In this document: piece after piece, positions 10,941 to 21,188 of the stretch
Layout: each line of letters opens with the position of its first letter
How positions within the stretch are numbered: the stretch's first letter is position 1
Source: Cycloclasticus sp.
GTDB taxonomy: Bacteria; Pseudomonadota; Gammaproteobacteria; Methylococcales; Cycloclasticaceae
Assembly: GCA_040743155.1 (NCBI GenBank)
Contig: JBFLJU010000001.1
Location: 372,001-436,000, forward strand
DNA length: 64,000 nucleotides
Reading direction: 5' to 3'
Position numbers and translations under genes: made by a program
Notes under the pieces: model-generated
Told to the model about the DNA's origin: nothing
The model's input: the letters and a program-made list of their open reading frames with translations, nothing else
The model's database searches: none

Positions 10941-11489
10941 GCGTCTAAACCTTTCCCAATCAAAGCTCTCACCGGGGTCTGTTTTTCGTCCAGGTGCAAC
11001 ATCACTGTGGCCGACAATGGACTCGGCTGAAAGGGTTTTGTAGTGCTCAAATAAAGCCTTACAACAGCATGCCAGTTCAACATACTGTTCATCTGTGTAT
11101 GGAATATAATCGGTACCTTCTAACTCAATGCCGATAGAAAAATCGTTACAGTTTTCTTGGCCTTTATAACTGGATAACCCTGCGTGCCAAGCACGTTCAT
11201 GGAAAGGGACGTATTGCGTAATGCTCCCATCACGCCGAATTAATAAATGTGAAGAGACCTCGAGTCCGCATATTTTCTGAAAGTATGGATGTTGATTAGG
11301 GTCTAATCGATTTAGAAAAAAATCATCAATCCAGCCCTCACCAAATTGCTCTGGAGGCAAGCTGATTCCGTGAACAATAATGAGTCGAATGTCAGAGGGA
11401 TTCGGGCGGCTATTTTTATTGGGTGAGGCGATGAAGTTGGCAGCGCTCAGTAAGCCTTGTTGAATTGATGTTGAAGAAGCGTGGGTCAT
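10923..11489 (-). CDS. ampD: 1,6-anhydro-N-acetylmuramyl-L-alanine amidase
   Basis: Cytoplasmic zinc amidase of peptidoglycan recycling that splits anhydro-muropeptides and so controls AmpR-type beta-lactamase induction where that exists. The Amidase_2 domain has IIVHGISLPPEQFG (zinc His), VSSHLLIRRDG, ERAWHAG, IGIELEG, and the distal zinc ligands in IVGHSDVAPGRKTDPG. I use the ATG at 11489 (188 residues; E. coli AmpD 183); an upstream in-frame start at 11531 would add 14 residues without a family match. No signal peptide, consistent with the cytoplasmic form. Tail-to-tail overlap with lspA. Confidence 0.93.
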   Translation of the reverse strand: MTHASSTSIQQGLLSAANFIASPNKNSRPNPSDIRLIIVHGISLPPEQFGEGWIDDFFLNRLDPNQHPYFQKICGLEVSSHLLIRRDGSITQYVPFHERAWHAGLSSYKGQENCNDFSIGIELEGTDYIPYTDEQYVELACCCKALFEHYKTLSAESIVGHSDVAPGRKTDPGESFDWERFRRLLGEA

Positions 11490-11591
11490 ATAAAAATGGG
11501 TGGCTGTTCCAATCTGTGCTCTAGTGCACAACTTTATCAGTGAGCTGACTATACTCTAAACATCAAAGTACATGAATCGATTCTTTAAGTT

Positions 11592-13886
11592 ATGGAAAAT
11601 GCAAAATCAACCGTCGTCCCTATTCGTCAAACTAGCGAGAAAGCTAAGAGCGGAGCCAAGTCAGTTGATAAAAGCAGTATTCTGAATGCATCGTCTAGTT
11701 TGTTGAAAAGTTATTTACAAAAAGCGATTGCAACACATGTAGAGAAAATTGAGCAACAGATGTTTGCCGCTGATAGTGAAAAGGTGGCGTCAGCCGCTAG
11801 TGATATTCAGGTGTTTCAAAAAGTCTCTAAATATTTGTCATCCTTGTATATCGATAGCATTATTAAAAACATCTCAAGCTTCTCGGGGGATGCAAACCGT
11901 CACGCAGGGTCGAGTTTTTATTCGTCAAAAGAAGTAGAGGACTGGTCAGGACTTGAGCTACTCGCAACGGATGAAATTGAAAACCAGTTATTACTCGATG
12001 GCTATATTGCGTCATGTGAAAACCGACTTTCAGAAGTGCTTTATGCCTTACAGCGTAGGGTTGAATTTATTTCGACAGCCAAAGAACTGAGGTCCCGTAA
12101 AAATCCGTTTGGCCCCGCCGTGTTAATGAATACGTATGTTGAACTGATTAAGGGTGAATCATTTTCAAAAGAGGCACGCAAAGTTTTGTGCGAATCCTTT
12201 TCACAGTCGCTTTTTGCAGACCTAGGTGATGTGCTTGAAGAGATCAACGAACTCTTTATTCAAGCGAATATCCTTTCGACATTACCAAAGCCCAAAGTTA
12301 AGAACGCTAATGCAGCGATAAAGAAGGAAACAAAATCATTTGTTAATGAGAAAGTAGCTCGTGTTTTATCAGAGCAGTCTCAAGTAGTAACGCCTATGAA
12401 GGAACATGCGGCACCAATGCCTATGATGGGCGAGGCAGTGGAAATTGCCCCTGAGTTATATAACGGCTTGGTTGAAATGGCGCAAGCGTATCGCTCTAAA
12501 GCTGGTGACAATGTGGTGTCTGATGGCTTAGTGGTTGCCGGTCAACAACTACCTACAGCTGAACTTATCGATACCTTAACTAACTTGCAAAAAGAAAGCG
12601 CTGTTGGCGGTGTGGATATAAAAGAAAGTGTTCGCCTGCAAATTGGTTCAAGAGTTCAAGTCGATGGGCAGCGTCAGCCGTATGCGGAACAAGACGAGAC
12701 ATTGATTGACGTGGTGGCGATGTTTTTTGATGTCATTTTACAAGACAGGCATCTGCCTGATGCGGTGCGAGCAATGATTGGCCAACTGCAGATACCTATT
12801 TTAAAAGTGGCGATGATTGATAAAGAGTTTTTTGCAAGGAAGAGCCACCCAGCTAGAAAGTTTTTGAACTCTCTGTCACAGGCTGGCTTAGGCGTGAGTG
12901 AAAAGAACCGCCAAGTCAAAAGTGCTGTCTTTGAAAAAATGGAAGAGTTAGTGGCACGTGTGTTAATGGACTTTGTTGACGACGTGGAGATATTTGCAGA
13001 ACTGTTTGAAGAGTTTGACATCTTCATGGAGCAACAGCAGCGCCAAATTGATCTGATTGAAGAGCGCTCTCGTAAGGTAACAAAAAGTAGCGAGCAGTTA
13101 GAATTAACTAAACGTCAAGCTGCTTATGAAATTGCCCTAAGATTAAATGGCAAAGCAATACCCGAGTTTGTGCAGTTATTTTTGGACGAAGCGTGGAAAG
13201 ACGTACTGGTGTTAGCCTTGTTGAGACGCGAACGGGAACCGGCCGAAACGCAGCAATGTATTGAAGTGATCGAGCGCTTAGTGACCAGCGTTATTAAACC
13301 GAATGATGCTGCAGTTAGAAATGAGGTCATCAATGGTTTGGCACGGTTACTCAAAGATATTAAGGTTGGGTTGGAGAATATTTCATACGACTTCCATGAG
13401 TCCGCCCCATTTTTTAAGGAGTTAGAGTCTAGGCATAAGCATTTGTTGGCAGTGGGCTTGAGTGAAAGTGACGCTCCTGCTCTTGATGAAGAAGTGGTGT
13501 TAGTCGAGTTTGATGATGTTATATGCGCTAGCCCTGAGGATGACTTGTTACAAGAGCTCGAAAGTGAAATAGCACAAATGCCGGATGATAAATTCAGCAA
13601 ACGCGCGAATAACATGGAAGTGGGTGATTGGGTTGAGTATAACAGTGCGGAGGGCACTGCGTTGCGTGCTAAATTATCGTGGAAAAGCAGCGTTACGATG
13701 CAATGTTTGTTCGTCAATGAACTTGGCGCGAAAGCAATGGATATCAGTCTGGCTGATTTTTCAGAAGAGTTAAGACAAAAACGGATGACATTGCTTGGGC
13801 ATGAAAAAGTACCATTAGTGGAGAGGGTGCTGATGGGTATGAAAAAATTAATGACGCCTGACGGTGTTGAGCCAAGTTTGGCATAA
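11592..13886 (+). CDS. DUF1631 family protein
   Basis: A 764-residue cytoplasmic protein with no signal peptide or membrane segment, rich in charged alpha-helical sequence. It resembles the DUF1631 family, whose members in Pseudomonas are sometimes misannotated as thymidine phosphorylase and have no established function. The central part (residues about 340-600) is the most family-like, with repeated acidic helices such as FVDDVEIFAELFEEFDIF. The C-terminal 110 residues (from about MEVGDWVEYNSAEG) look like a separate small beta-rich domain, perhaps PilZ-like, but I cannot confirm that. It stands alone between ampD (divergent) and nadC, with a terminator after it. Confidence 0.7.
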   Translation: MENAKSTVVPIRQTSEKAKSGAKSVDKSSILNASSSLLKSYLQKAIATHVEKIEQQMFAADSEKVASAASDIQVFQKVSKYLSSLYIDSIIKNISSFSGDANRHAGSSFYSSKEVEDWSGLELLATDEIENQLLLDGYIASCENRLSEVLYALQRRVEFISTAKELRSRKNPFGPAVLMNTYVELIKGESFSKEARKVLCESFSQSLFADLGDVLEEINELFIQANILSTLPKPKVKNANAAIKKETKSFVNEKVARVLSEQSQVVTPMKEHAAPMPMMGEAVEIAPELYNGLVEMAQAYRSKAGDNVVSDGLVVAGQQLPTAELIDTLTNLQKESAVGGVDIKESVRLQIGSRVQVDGQRQPYAEQDETLIDVVAMFFDVILQDRHLPDAVRAMIGQLQIPILKVAMIDKEFFARKSHPARKFLNSLSQAGLGVSEKNRQVKSAVFEKMEELVARVLMDFVDDVEIFAELFEEFDIFMEQQQRQIDLIEERSRKVTKSSEQLELTKRQAAYEIALRLNGKAIPEFVQLFLDEAWKDVLVLALLRREREPAETQQCIEVIERLVTSVIKPNDAAVRNEVINGLARLLKDIKVGLENISYDFHESAPFFKELESRHKHLLAVGLSESDAPALDEEVVLVEFDDVICASPEDDLLQELESEIAQMPDDKFSKRANNMEVGDWVEYNSAEGTALRAKLSWKSSVTMQCLFVNELGAKAMDISLADFSEELRQKRMTLLGHEKVPLVERVLMGMKKLMTPDGVEPSLA

Positions 13887-13921
13887 CGTTTTTATCACCA
13901 CTAAAATGTGTGATAATAAAG

Positions 13922-13944
13922 AGCCTCCACTGGGAGGTTTTTTT
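13922..13944 (+). terminator. Intrinsic terminator after the DUF1631 gene
   Basis: CCTCC and GGAGG pair around a short loop and are followed by 7 Ts. The stem is short (5-6 bp), but its position just after the stop codon and the T run fit a terminator. Confidence 0.7.
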
Positions 13945-13967
13945 GTTTTTAAGAGTAAGTGTATTTC

Positions 13968-14804
13968 ATGGTTGACCCAAAAATAATAGACGAAGACGTA
14001 ACTCGTTTTCTTGCAGAAGATGTCGGAACAGGTGATTTAACAGCTCTGGTTATTCCAGAGGGGAAATTGGCTAAAGCGACGATTGTCACTCGAGAGGCCA
14101 TGTTGGTTTGCGGCCAAGCATGGCTCAATGCAGTTTTTAAAAAACTCGATGCCGGTATTGTCATTGATTGGCAACACGAAGAAGGCCAGCAAGCGTTTGC
14201 TGGCGATGTTTTGTGTTATCTGTCGGGTTCCGCCCGCGCCTTATTAACGGGTGAGCGTGCAGCGTTAAATATGCTTCAAACATTATCTGCTACAGCCTCA
14301 CTTGCAAACCAGTTTGCTAAGGCAGTAGATGGCACTCAAACGGTCGTGTTGGACACACGTAAAACTATCCCAGGTCTACGATTAGCGCAAAAGTATGCGG
14401 TGCGATGTGGTGGAGCATCTAATCATCGTGTGGGCTTATATGACGGTATTTTAATCAAAGAAAACCATATTATGGCAGCGGGTTCTATAGCTAACGCGGT
14501 TGCTGCGGCTCGGTTAGCGAGTGATACGGTGGCGGTTGAAGTGGAAGTCGAAAGTATTGATGAAGTAAAGCTAGCACTTGAGGCGAAGGCTGATATCTTA
14601 TTATTAGATAACTTCACGCTGGATCAATTAAGCGAGGCGGTTGAACTAAATAATGGTGTAGCAAAACTCGAGGCGTCAGGCAATGTGAGTTTATCGACGA
14701 TACGCGACATTGCGAAAACTGGAGTGGACTTTGTGTCAGTGGGCGCGTTGACGAAAAATATTCAAGCGGTCGATCTATCCATGCGTGTAGACCTCGAAGC
14801 CTAA
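13968..14804 (+). CDS. nadC: Nicotinate-nucleotide diphosphorylase (quinolinate phosphoribosyltransferase)
   Basis: Converts quinolinate and PRPP to nicotinic acid mononucleotide, CO2 and PPi in NAD synthesis. Family blocks include EDVGTGDLTA at the N-terminus, LDTRKTIPGLRLAQKYAV (substrate-binding Arg and Lys), GGASNHRVGLYDGILIKENH, VEVEVES, LLLDNF and the C-terminal SVGALTK. The ATG at 13968 gives 278 residues; a GTG at 13959 is an alternative in-frame start. Monocistronic; it ends 2 bp from the convergent universal stress gene. Confidence 0.96.
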   Translation: MVDPKIIDEDVTRFLAEDVGTGDLTALVIPEGKLAKATIVTREAMLVCGQAWLNAVFKKLDAGIVIDWQHEEGQQAFAGDVLCYLSGSARALLTGERAALNMLQTLSATASLANQFAKAVDGTQTVVLDTRKTIPGLRLAQKYAVRCGGASNHRVGLYDGILIKENHIMAAGSIANAVAAARLASDTVAVEVEVESIDEVKLALEAKADILLLDNFTLDQLSEAVELNNGVAKLEASGNVSLSTIRDIAKTGVDFVSVGALTKNIQAVDLSMRVDLEA

Positions 14805-14805
14805 T

Positions 14806-15252
14806 CTATTCTCCTACTCTAACAGCTAATACGTCGCAGCTGACACCGTGCATAATAGCATTGGCGGTTGAGCCTAGTAATAATGCGAGTCCATGTCGCC
14901 CATGGCTCCCCATCACGATCAGGTCACAAGGTATCTTTTCACTTAATTGATGGATCTGCTCGGAGGGGCGACCAAACTCGATGAGCAGGTTTTCCTCTGG
15001 AAGACTGATAGACGCGGCTAACTTTCTTAGTTTAGTGTTTGCCGTGGCTTCAATTTCATCTTGAAGAGGCAATATGTCCGTTGCAATACTGCCATCAAAG
15101 GCTAAGTATGAGGACTCTATAAGGGGTTCAATAATATGAATGATTGATAATTTGGCCTGATTTTGTTGGGCTATTTGGTGCGCTTTATTTAAAATCAAAG
15201 CTGATTGTTCACCAAGGTCAAGAGCAACAAGAATATGTCGATAATTCATCAT
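14806..15252 (-). CDS. Universal stress protein (UspA family)
   Basis: A 148-residue single Usp domain starting MMNYRHILVALDL. The ATP-binding motif G-2x-G-9x-G-S is intact in GSHGRHGLALLLGSTANAI, so it is probably of the nucleotide-binding type. Its physiological role cannot be read from sequence. A second ATG three bases downstream of the first is an equally good start. It is convergent with nadC and sits 73 bp downstream of the broken FAD-oxidase gene on the same strand. Confidence 0.88.
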   Translation of the reverse strand: MMNYRHILVALDLGEQSALILNKAHQIAQQNQAKLSIIHIIEPLIESSYLAFDGSIATDILPLQDEIEATANTKLRKLAASISLPEENLLIEFGRPSEQIHQLSEKIPCDLIVMGSHGRHGLALLLGSTANAIMHGVSCDVLAVRVGE

Positions 15253-15325
15253 AATGCGTCCATAAATTCATATGTTGTGTTACTAAGGATACGAGCTTAT
15301 CCGCTTGTTTGGCAAGCCTTTTTCA

Positions 15326-16692
15326 TTAATTTATTGGGAATACTTTGTCGGGGTTTAAGAGGTTTCCTGGGTCAAACTGGGCTTTAATTTTTTTCATAAT
15401 GCTAATAGCAGTAGGGTCTAATTCTAAACTTATATAGTCACGTTTTTCGAGGCCGATACCGTGCTCACCTGAGAGGCTGCCGTTAAGGGCTATCACCAAT
15501 TCAAATACATCCGCTAAACACGCTTTTGCTGTCTCAAGTTGCCCAAGTTGAACCAAGAGGTTGACGTGAATATTGCCATTTCCAGCATGACCAAAATTAA
15601 CGATGGGTGTTTGATATTGTTTGGACAATGCTTGAAGCCCGTTGATTAGCGCTGGAATGTTACTGACAGGGACTACAACGTCTTCATTGATTTTTTTCGG
15701 GGCTATTTTTCGTAAAGAAAGAGACAGCGCTTTTCTGGTCGACCAAAGTTGTTTAATTTGCTTGGGCGTGTTCGCAATATGGATAAGGCCATCAACGGAT
15801 GCGCTGGCAGCGACTTTCTCTGCTACTGCATCTAGCTCAAATTGATCGCCATCCACCTCAATCATTAACAAGGCTTGTGCATTCTCGGACAAATCGAGCT
15901 GGGCATTCTCCTTAACAAGGGAAAGGGCCGTGCCGTACATAAACTCTAACGCGCAAGGTGTAATGGGTTGCGCCATAATGCTGGCAATTGTCGCCGCCGC
16001 AGCCTCTAAAGAATTGTAAGTGGCTTGAAGTGTTCGTTTGCCTTCCGCCAAGGATGTTAACTTCAGTGTGGCTTGAGTGATAATCGCCAAGGTTCCTTCT
16101 GAACCAATAATAAGCCGGGTAATGTCGTACCCAACTATGCTTTTACTTGTGTAAGCGCCTGTTTTAAGGGTTTTTCCGTCTCCAGTGACAGAGGTTGGGG
16201 CCTAATGTGTTTTCACGGGGTGTGCCGTATTTAACGGCGCGGGGGATGGCAGAATTGTATGCGAGGTTGCCGCCAACCGTACAAATAGCAGAACTAGTGG
16301 GGTCCGGGCGGCCAAAAGAATCCGTATTGGCAGCGGCTTGTTGAATGGCCTGATTAGTGACGCCAGGCTCGACCACCATCAGACGGTTATCTGAGTCAAT
16401 TTTAATGATGTTGGCCATTTGTTCAGTAGACAAAACAATCGCCTTGTCGGAGGGCACGCTCGCGCCCGTTGTGCCGGTGCCGCGCGCAGTAATGGCGACA
16501 TGGTGAGCCTTACATAATGTAAATGTATCGTCTATTTGCTGGTGTGTGGTAGGAAAACCAACGGCAAGAGGTTCTTTGTGTCGACGGCTATTGTCGTAGC
16601 GATAACTCCAGCAATCGGTAGGGTCTGACAATAGCGATTCTTCGGGATATTTTTTTTAGTTGAGGCAAAAAGTCGTTAGGGTCGCCGTGCAT
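15326..16692 (-). pseudogene. FAD-linked oxidase, GlcD/D-lactate dehydrogenase family, with two frameshifts
   Basis: The gene reads from ATG at 16692 (MHGDPNDFLPQL) through three frames. The first shift is in an 8-A run near 16653-16660 (minus-strand sense), after which SDPTDCWSYRYDNSRRHKEP follows; the second is near 16195-16203 (GGCCCCAACC region), after which SVTGDGKTLKTGAYTSKS continues into GSEGTLAIITQA. Both behave as single-base insertions: the 1367-nt span minus 2 is exactly 455 codons. The joined 454-residue protein has the FAD-binding (PCMH-type) domain with RGTGTTGASVP and GNLAYNSAIPRAVKYGTPREN, and the C-terminal GHAGNGNIHVN and GSLSGEHGIGLEKRDY blocks of D-2-hydroxyacid dehydrogenases. 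The start overlaps the dolP stop as TAATG. Either a real inactivation or sequencing error. Confidence 0.85.
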
Positions 16693-17279
16693 TAGCCAAT
16701 AATTTCGAATAACTTAACAACTCGCTGTACACCGCCAACGCGTCGGACGGTTTCAATGACTGGGTTCACTTCGTGTTGTCTTAGTATGCCGAGTAAATAA
16801 ACCACGCCGTTTTCGCTAACCACTTTGACTCGTGTCGGGTCAAAATCTTTTATGTCGTTAAGCTTAAGTAAAGCTATTTTGGTTTTGCTGGTGATTAGGC
16901 TGTCACTGCTTCTAGCAACGAGCGAGCTTGGTGCGGCTAATATGATTTCATTGTGTACTTGGCGAACTTTGGTTATCTGGCGCAATCGGTTGCTGATGTC
17001 ACTGCGTAAACCTTCAGTTGGTGCTTCGCCGGTGAGTAGCAGTACGCCATTGTAGCAAGTGGCATTTACATGGGTGTTAATGCGGATTTTATCTACGCCA
17101 TATAAGATATTGAGCGCCTTTAGCTCTATGGTTTGGTCATCAATGACCGTGCCAGCGGTTCTTCTATCGTGGATGACCGCAACACCCGTTGTTGCCGTTC
17201 CAACAGCGACTGCAGCGCAGCCAGATAGCAAAATAGTGCAAAGTAATAAGGCAAACAGGGGGGCTTTCTTTAATAACAT
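16692..17279 (-). CDS. dolP: Outer-membrane BON-domain lipoprotein (DolP/YraP)
   Basis: Lipoprotein with a signal peptide ending in the lipobox LSGC (Cys21) followed by two BON domains, roughly residues 50-115 and 125-190, each with a VxVxxxNGVVxLxG-like core (for example ATCYNGVLLLTGEAPTEG and VVSENGVVYLLGI). In E. coli DolP binds anionic phospholipid at the division site and supports outer-membrane integrity and BamA function. Length 195 matches (191 in E. coli). Last gene of the conserved lpoA-yraN-diaA-dolP run; the FAD-oxidase start overlaps its stop. Confidence 0.9.
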   Translation of the reverse strand: MLLKKAPLFALLLCTILLSGCAAVAVGTATTGVAVIHDRRTAGTVIDDQTIELKALNILYGVDKIRINTHVNATCYNGVLLLTGEAPTEGLRSDISNRLRQITKVRQVHNEIILAAPSSLVARSSDSLITSKTKIALLKLNDIKDFDPTRVKVVSENGVVYLLGILRQHEVNPVIETVRRVGGVQRVVKLFEIIG

Positions 17280-17285
17280 GAAAAT

Positions 17286-18236
<951 letters not shown>

Positions 18237-18237
<1 letters not shown>

Positions 18238-20183
18238 TACAACGGTGAAGTGTTGGGTTGTTTAAGCTCCTGGCTGCTGGCATCTGCGGGTAGCATATTG
18301 AGTGCTCTTTCAAGGTGGGGTGCAAGCCCTAGCGATTTAATACTGCCGCGTTTGAACCGACCGCAACTTAGCTGACGGCTAATGACGTTGCTATTATTCA
18401 CCGCAAGAATGCCTGTTTTTCCTTTGAGGCGAGCAAAATCATTAGACTGTAAGCGCTCTAAGTGAGGGATAAGCTGATAGGCATCATAACCAAACGCGAG
18501 TAATCGACGGTGTAAGCCACGCGCGTTTGGCCAAAGTTTTAGCGCCTTGTTGAGCTGATCATCGAGCTCATTATTAGGTTCGATAAGCCAAGGCATATCA
18601 CAGAAAAAAGTACCGTCTAAATCACGATTGGCAACCTTATTAAGCTCGCCTTCATAAATCTTTGATGTGCTAAAAACGGTAACATTCGCAGCGCGATGAA
18701 AACGCAATTGCGGTTTGATTAGGCGACCCTCTCGCGGCGCGGCTAATAGAAAAATAAAGTCGGCATCGTGTCGACGCCGTTCTTCAAATTCAATATTTAA
18801 GTTGAGGCGTTGGCGAAGTTGCTTAAACCGATGAATACTATTATCTATTTGTAATAGGTTTTTAATGGGAGCAGAGTAATCAGCTTGCTTAAGGGGGTAT
18901 GTCTGTACGCCAAGAATGTCGCCACCTAGTTGCTGCCAGAGGGTTGAGAAGTGGCGCGCTAAACGCTCTCCACTGCGTGATTGGGGTGCTAGGATTAAAG
19001 CTTTTTCATGCCCTTTTAACCAAGCGAGGCTTAATACTTGGGTGATATCTTCTTCGGGCGATAATGAAAATTCATAATAGTTATGACTGTGGTGGTTACC
19101 ATTTTTATTGAGCCCTATAACCGGGATAGCCAATTCATTTAACGCGGTTATTTTGGCAATATTGGCTTTGTCTAATGGGCCGATAATGACGTTAATACCA
19201 TCGTTAATAGCTTGTTGGTATAGCGTTTCGATAGAGGCAGCGGAGGTATCGTAAAACGTTATATTTAAAGGCCAGCTATTAGCCATTGAATACGCAGCAG
19301 CGGTGATGCCTTTTCTAATGCTCTGAGCGGCCGTTGCAAAAGGCCCTTGGCTAGGTAAAAACACGCCAACTTTATCGGGCGTTTTGAAATCAATTTGAGC
19401 CTGTTCAGCAAGGCTGTAAAGAAAGGCGCCATTGGCTGTATGCGATGGGTGTTGCTCTTTCCATACATCGACAACTGAGCTGTTGGCGTTAAAAATCACT
19501 TGCTGTTTGAATATAAGTGCAAGGTCAATCCAGCCAGCCATATTGTTGTCAGCCGTGGGACGTAAGAAAGTTAGAGCTTGTTCAGACAGCAAGGATAAGA
19601 CTTCAAGTAATTCTGCTTGGTTGTTAAGTTTTTCATCGGACTGATTCAGTAGAGCGTCTAATAAAACACGCTCTCGCGCACTTTCAATTAAATTGCCCGA
19701 TTGGAAAAAAGCAGAGCTACTCAGCGTATGTAAATGAATACGTTGCTGAGTGGCTAAGTTGCTTTCATCGATGCTCATCAGGAGTTGAATGGCATTCTCG
19801 GCCTTACCTTGGTTTAACAGGGCGCTGGCGAGTTGTAATTTGCTGTTAGCAGACAGTTGTGATGAACGGTCTAATAAAACGCTAATGAGTAAATCGGCGT
19901 TGGCTAAATCGTTGGCCTTTAAATAAGCATCAATGGCAGAGATGAAATGTTGGTTTTTTAAGGGCGCGTTGCTGCCGTTGGCTAGTTGTACAAACAGTTG
20001 TGCAGCAACCGCGAACCGCTGCTGAGATAAAGCTTCTTGGGCTTGTACTGCCAATGGGTTAGACTGTTCAACCCTTGTGGTTTCTGAAGGTTGAATGTTG
20101 GCGCAATTTGATAAAGCCATTGCGACTAATAGGATAAAGAACAGCCTTAAAGGCGCGATGAAATTTTTTTTGTAATAACTCAT
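18237..20183 (-). CDS. lpoA: LpoA, outer-membrane activator of PBP1A
   Basis: Large outer-membrane lipoprotein that reaches through the peptidoglycan to activate penicillin-binding protein 1A. The signal peptide (MSYYKKNFIAPLRLFFILLV) ends in the lipobox LSNC at Cys27. An N-terminal TPR-like helical part (about 45-250) is followed by a periplasmic-binding-protein-like C-terminal domain beginning near KVGVFLPSQGPFATAAQSI, as in YraM/LppC. Length 648 is in the family range. First gene of lpoA-yraN-diaA-dolP, divergent from rsmI with a 71-bp gap. Confidence 0.93.
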
Positions 20184-20254
20184 AAATGAACGATTTAAAT
20201 CGGAAAATTAAAAAATGATCAACTCGGTGTTTAGTATCTTTTTCGAGGTCGGCG

Positions 20255-21187
20255 ATGTCAAATGATAAAGCTGAATTAAGTAGGGGGGGTGTCTCTTCGG
20301 CTTCAACGAAACTGTACAGCAATGAGCGTAAAGGCGTACTTTTTATAGTCGCGACACCGATTGGCAATTTAGCTGATATTAGCCTGCGCGCCCTAGAGGT
20401 GCTAAAGCAGGTTGATCTTATTGCCGCTGAAGATACCCGTAATAGCAAGGTATTGTTGAATCATCATTCAATTCAAACAGCGATGACGGCGTACCATGAA
20501 CACAACGAAGACAGTAAAAGTAAGTTTCTACTGGAGAAATTGAGCGCCGGTGAATCGATCGCGTTAATATCCGACGCAGGTACGCCACTGATTAACGACC
20601 CCGGTTATTCCCTAGTTGAGAAAGTGAAACAAGCGGGCTTTAGCGTGATACCTATTCCCGGTGCCTGCGCGATTATTACTGCACTAAGCGCGTCAGGTAT
20701 TGCAACAGACCGCTTTAGTTTTGAAGGCTTTTTGCCAAGAACATCCGGCGCGCGAAAAGCGGTATTCGAAGCGTATCAAAAACGTCAAGGCACACTGGTT
20801 TTTTATGAATCGAGTCACCGTATCGCAAAATGTATGGACGACGTGGTCGCTGTGTACGAACCCATGCATAAAATGTCGATAGCAAGAGAGCTGACGAAAA
20901 CCTACGAAACAATTGTCACCGGTACGGTGGAAGAGGTGTACCAGCGAGTACTAGCTGATGCGAATATGCAGCGCGGTGAATTTGTTGTCTTGATTGAAGG
21001 TTTCGATAAAAAGAAACACGCAAATGACGGTCTATCAGACGACGATATCACTATCTTAAAAACCCTGATGAGCGAATGCTCCGTTAAAACAGCGGTGAAA
21101 CTCGCGGTGCAGCTGACAGGACAATCAAAAAAAGAGTTATATAAAACAGCGTTAACATTAAACAATGATAGTGATATGAAAGGCTGA
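20255..21187 (+). CDS. rsmI: 16S rRNA (cytidine1402-2'-O)-methyltransferase
   Basis: SAM-dependent methyltransferase of the tetrapyrrole-methylase fold that modifies C1402 of 16S rRNA. The family blocks are clear: FIVATPIGNLADISLRALEV, IAAEDTRNSKVLLNH, ISDAGTPLINDPGY, VIPIPGACAIITALSASG and FYESSHRI. Length 310 (E. coli 286) because of about 25 extra N-terminal residues; a GTG or ATG further in is possible, but the ATG at 20255 after GAGGTCGGCG is acceptable. Divergent from lpoA as in E. coli and Pseudomonas. Confidence 0.96.
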   Translation: MSNDKAELSRGGVSSASTKLYSNERKGVLFIVATPIGNLADISLRALEVLKQVDLIAAEDTRNSKVLLNHHSIQTAMTAYHEHNEDSKSKFLLEKLSAGESIALISDAGTPLINDPGYSLVEKVKQAGFSVIPIPGACAIITALSASGIATDRFSFEGFLPRTSGARKAVFEAYQKRQGTLVFYESSHRIAKCMDDVVAVYEPMHKMSIARELTKTYETIVTGTVEEVYQRVLADANMQRGEFVVLIEGFDKKKHANDGLSDDDITILKTLMSECSVKTAVKLAVQLTGQSKKELYKTALTLNNDSDMKG

Positions 21188-21188
21188 T

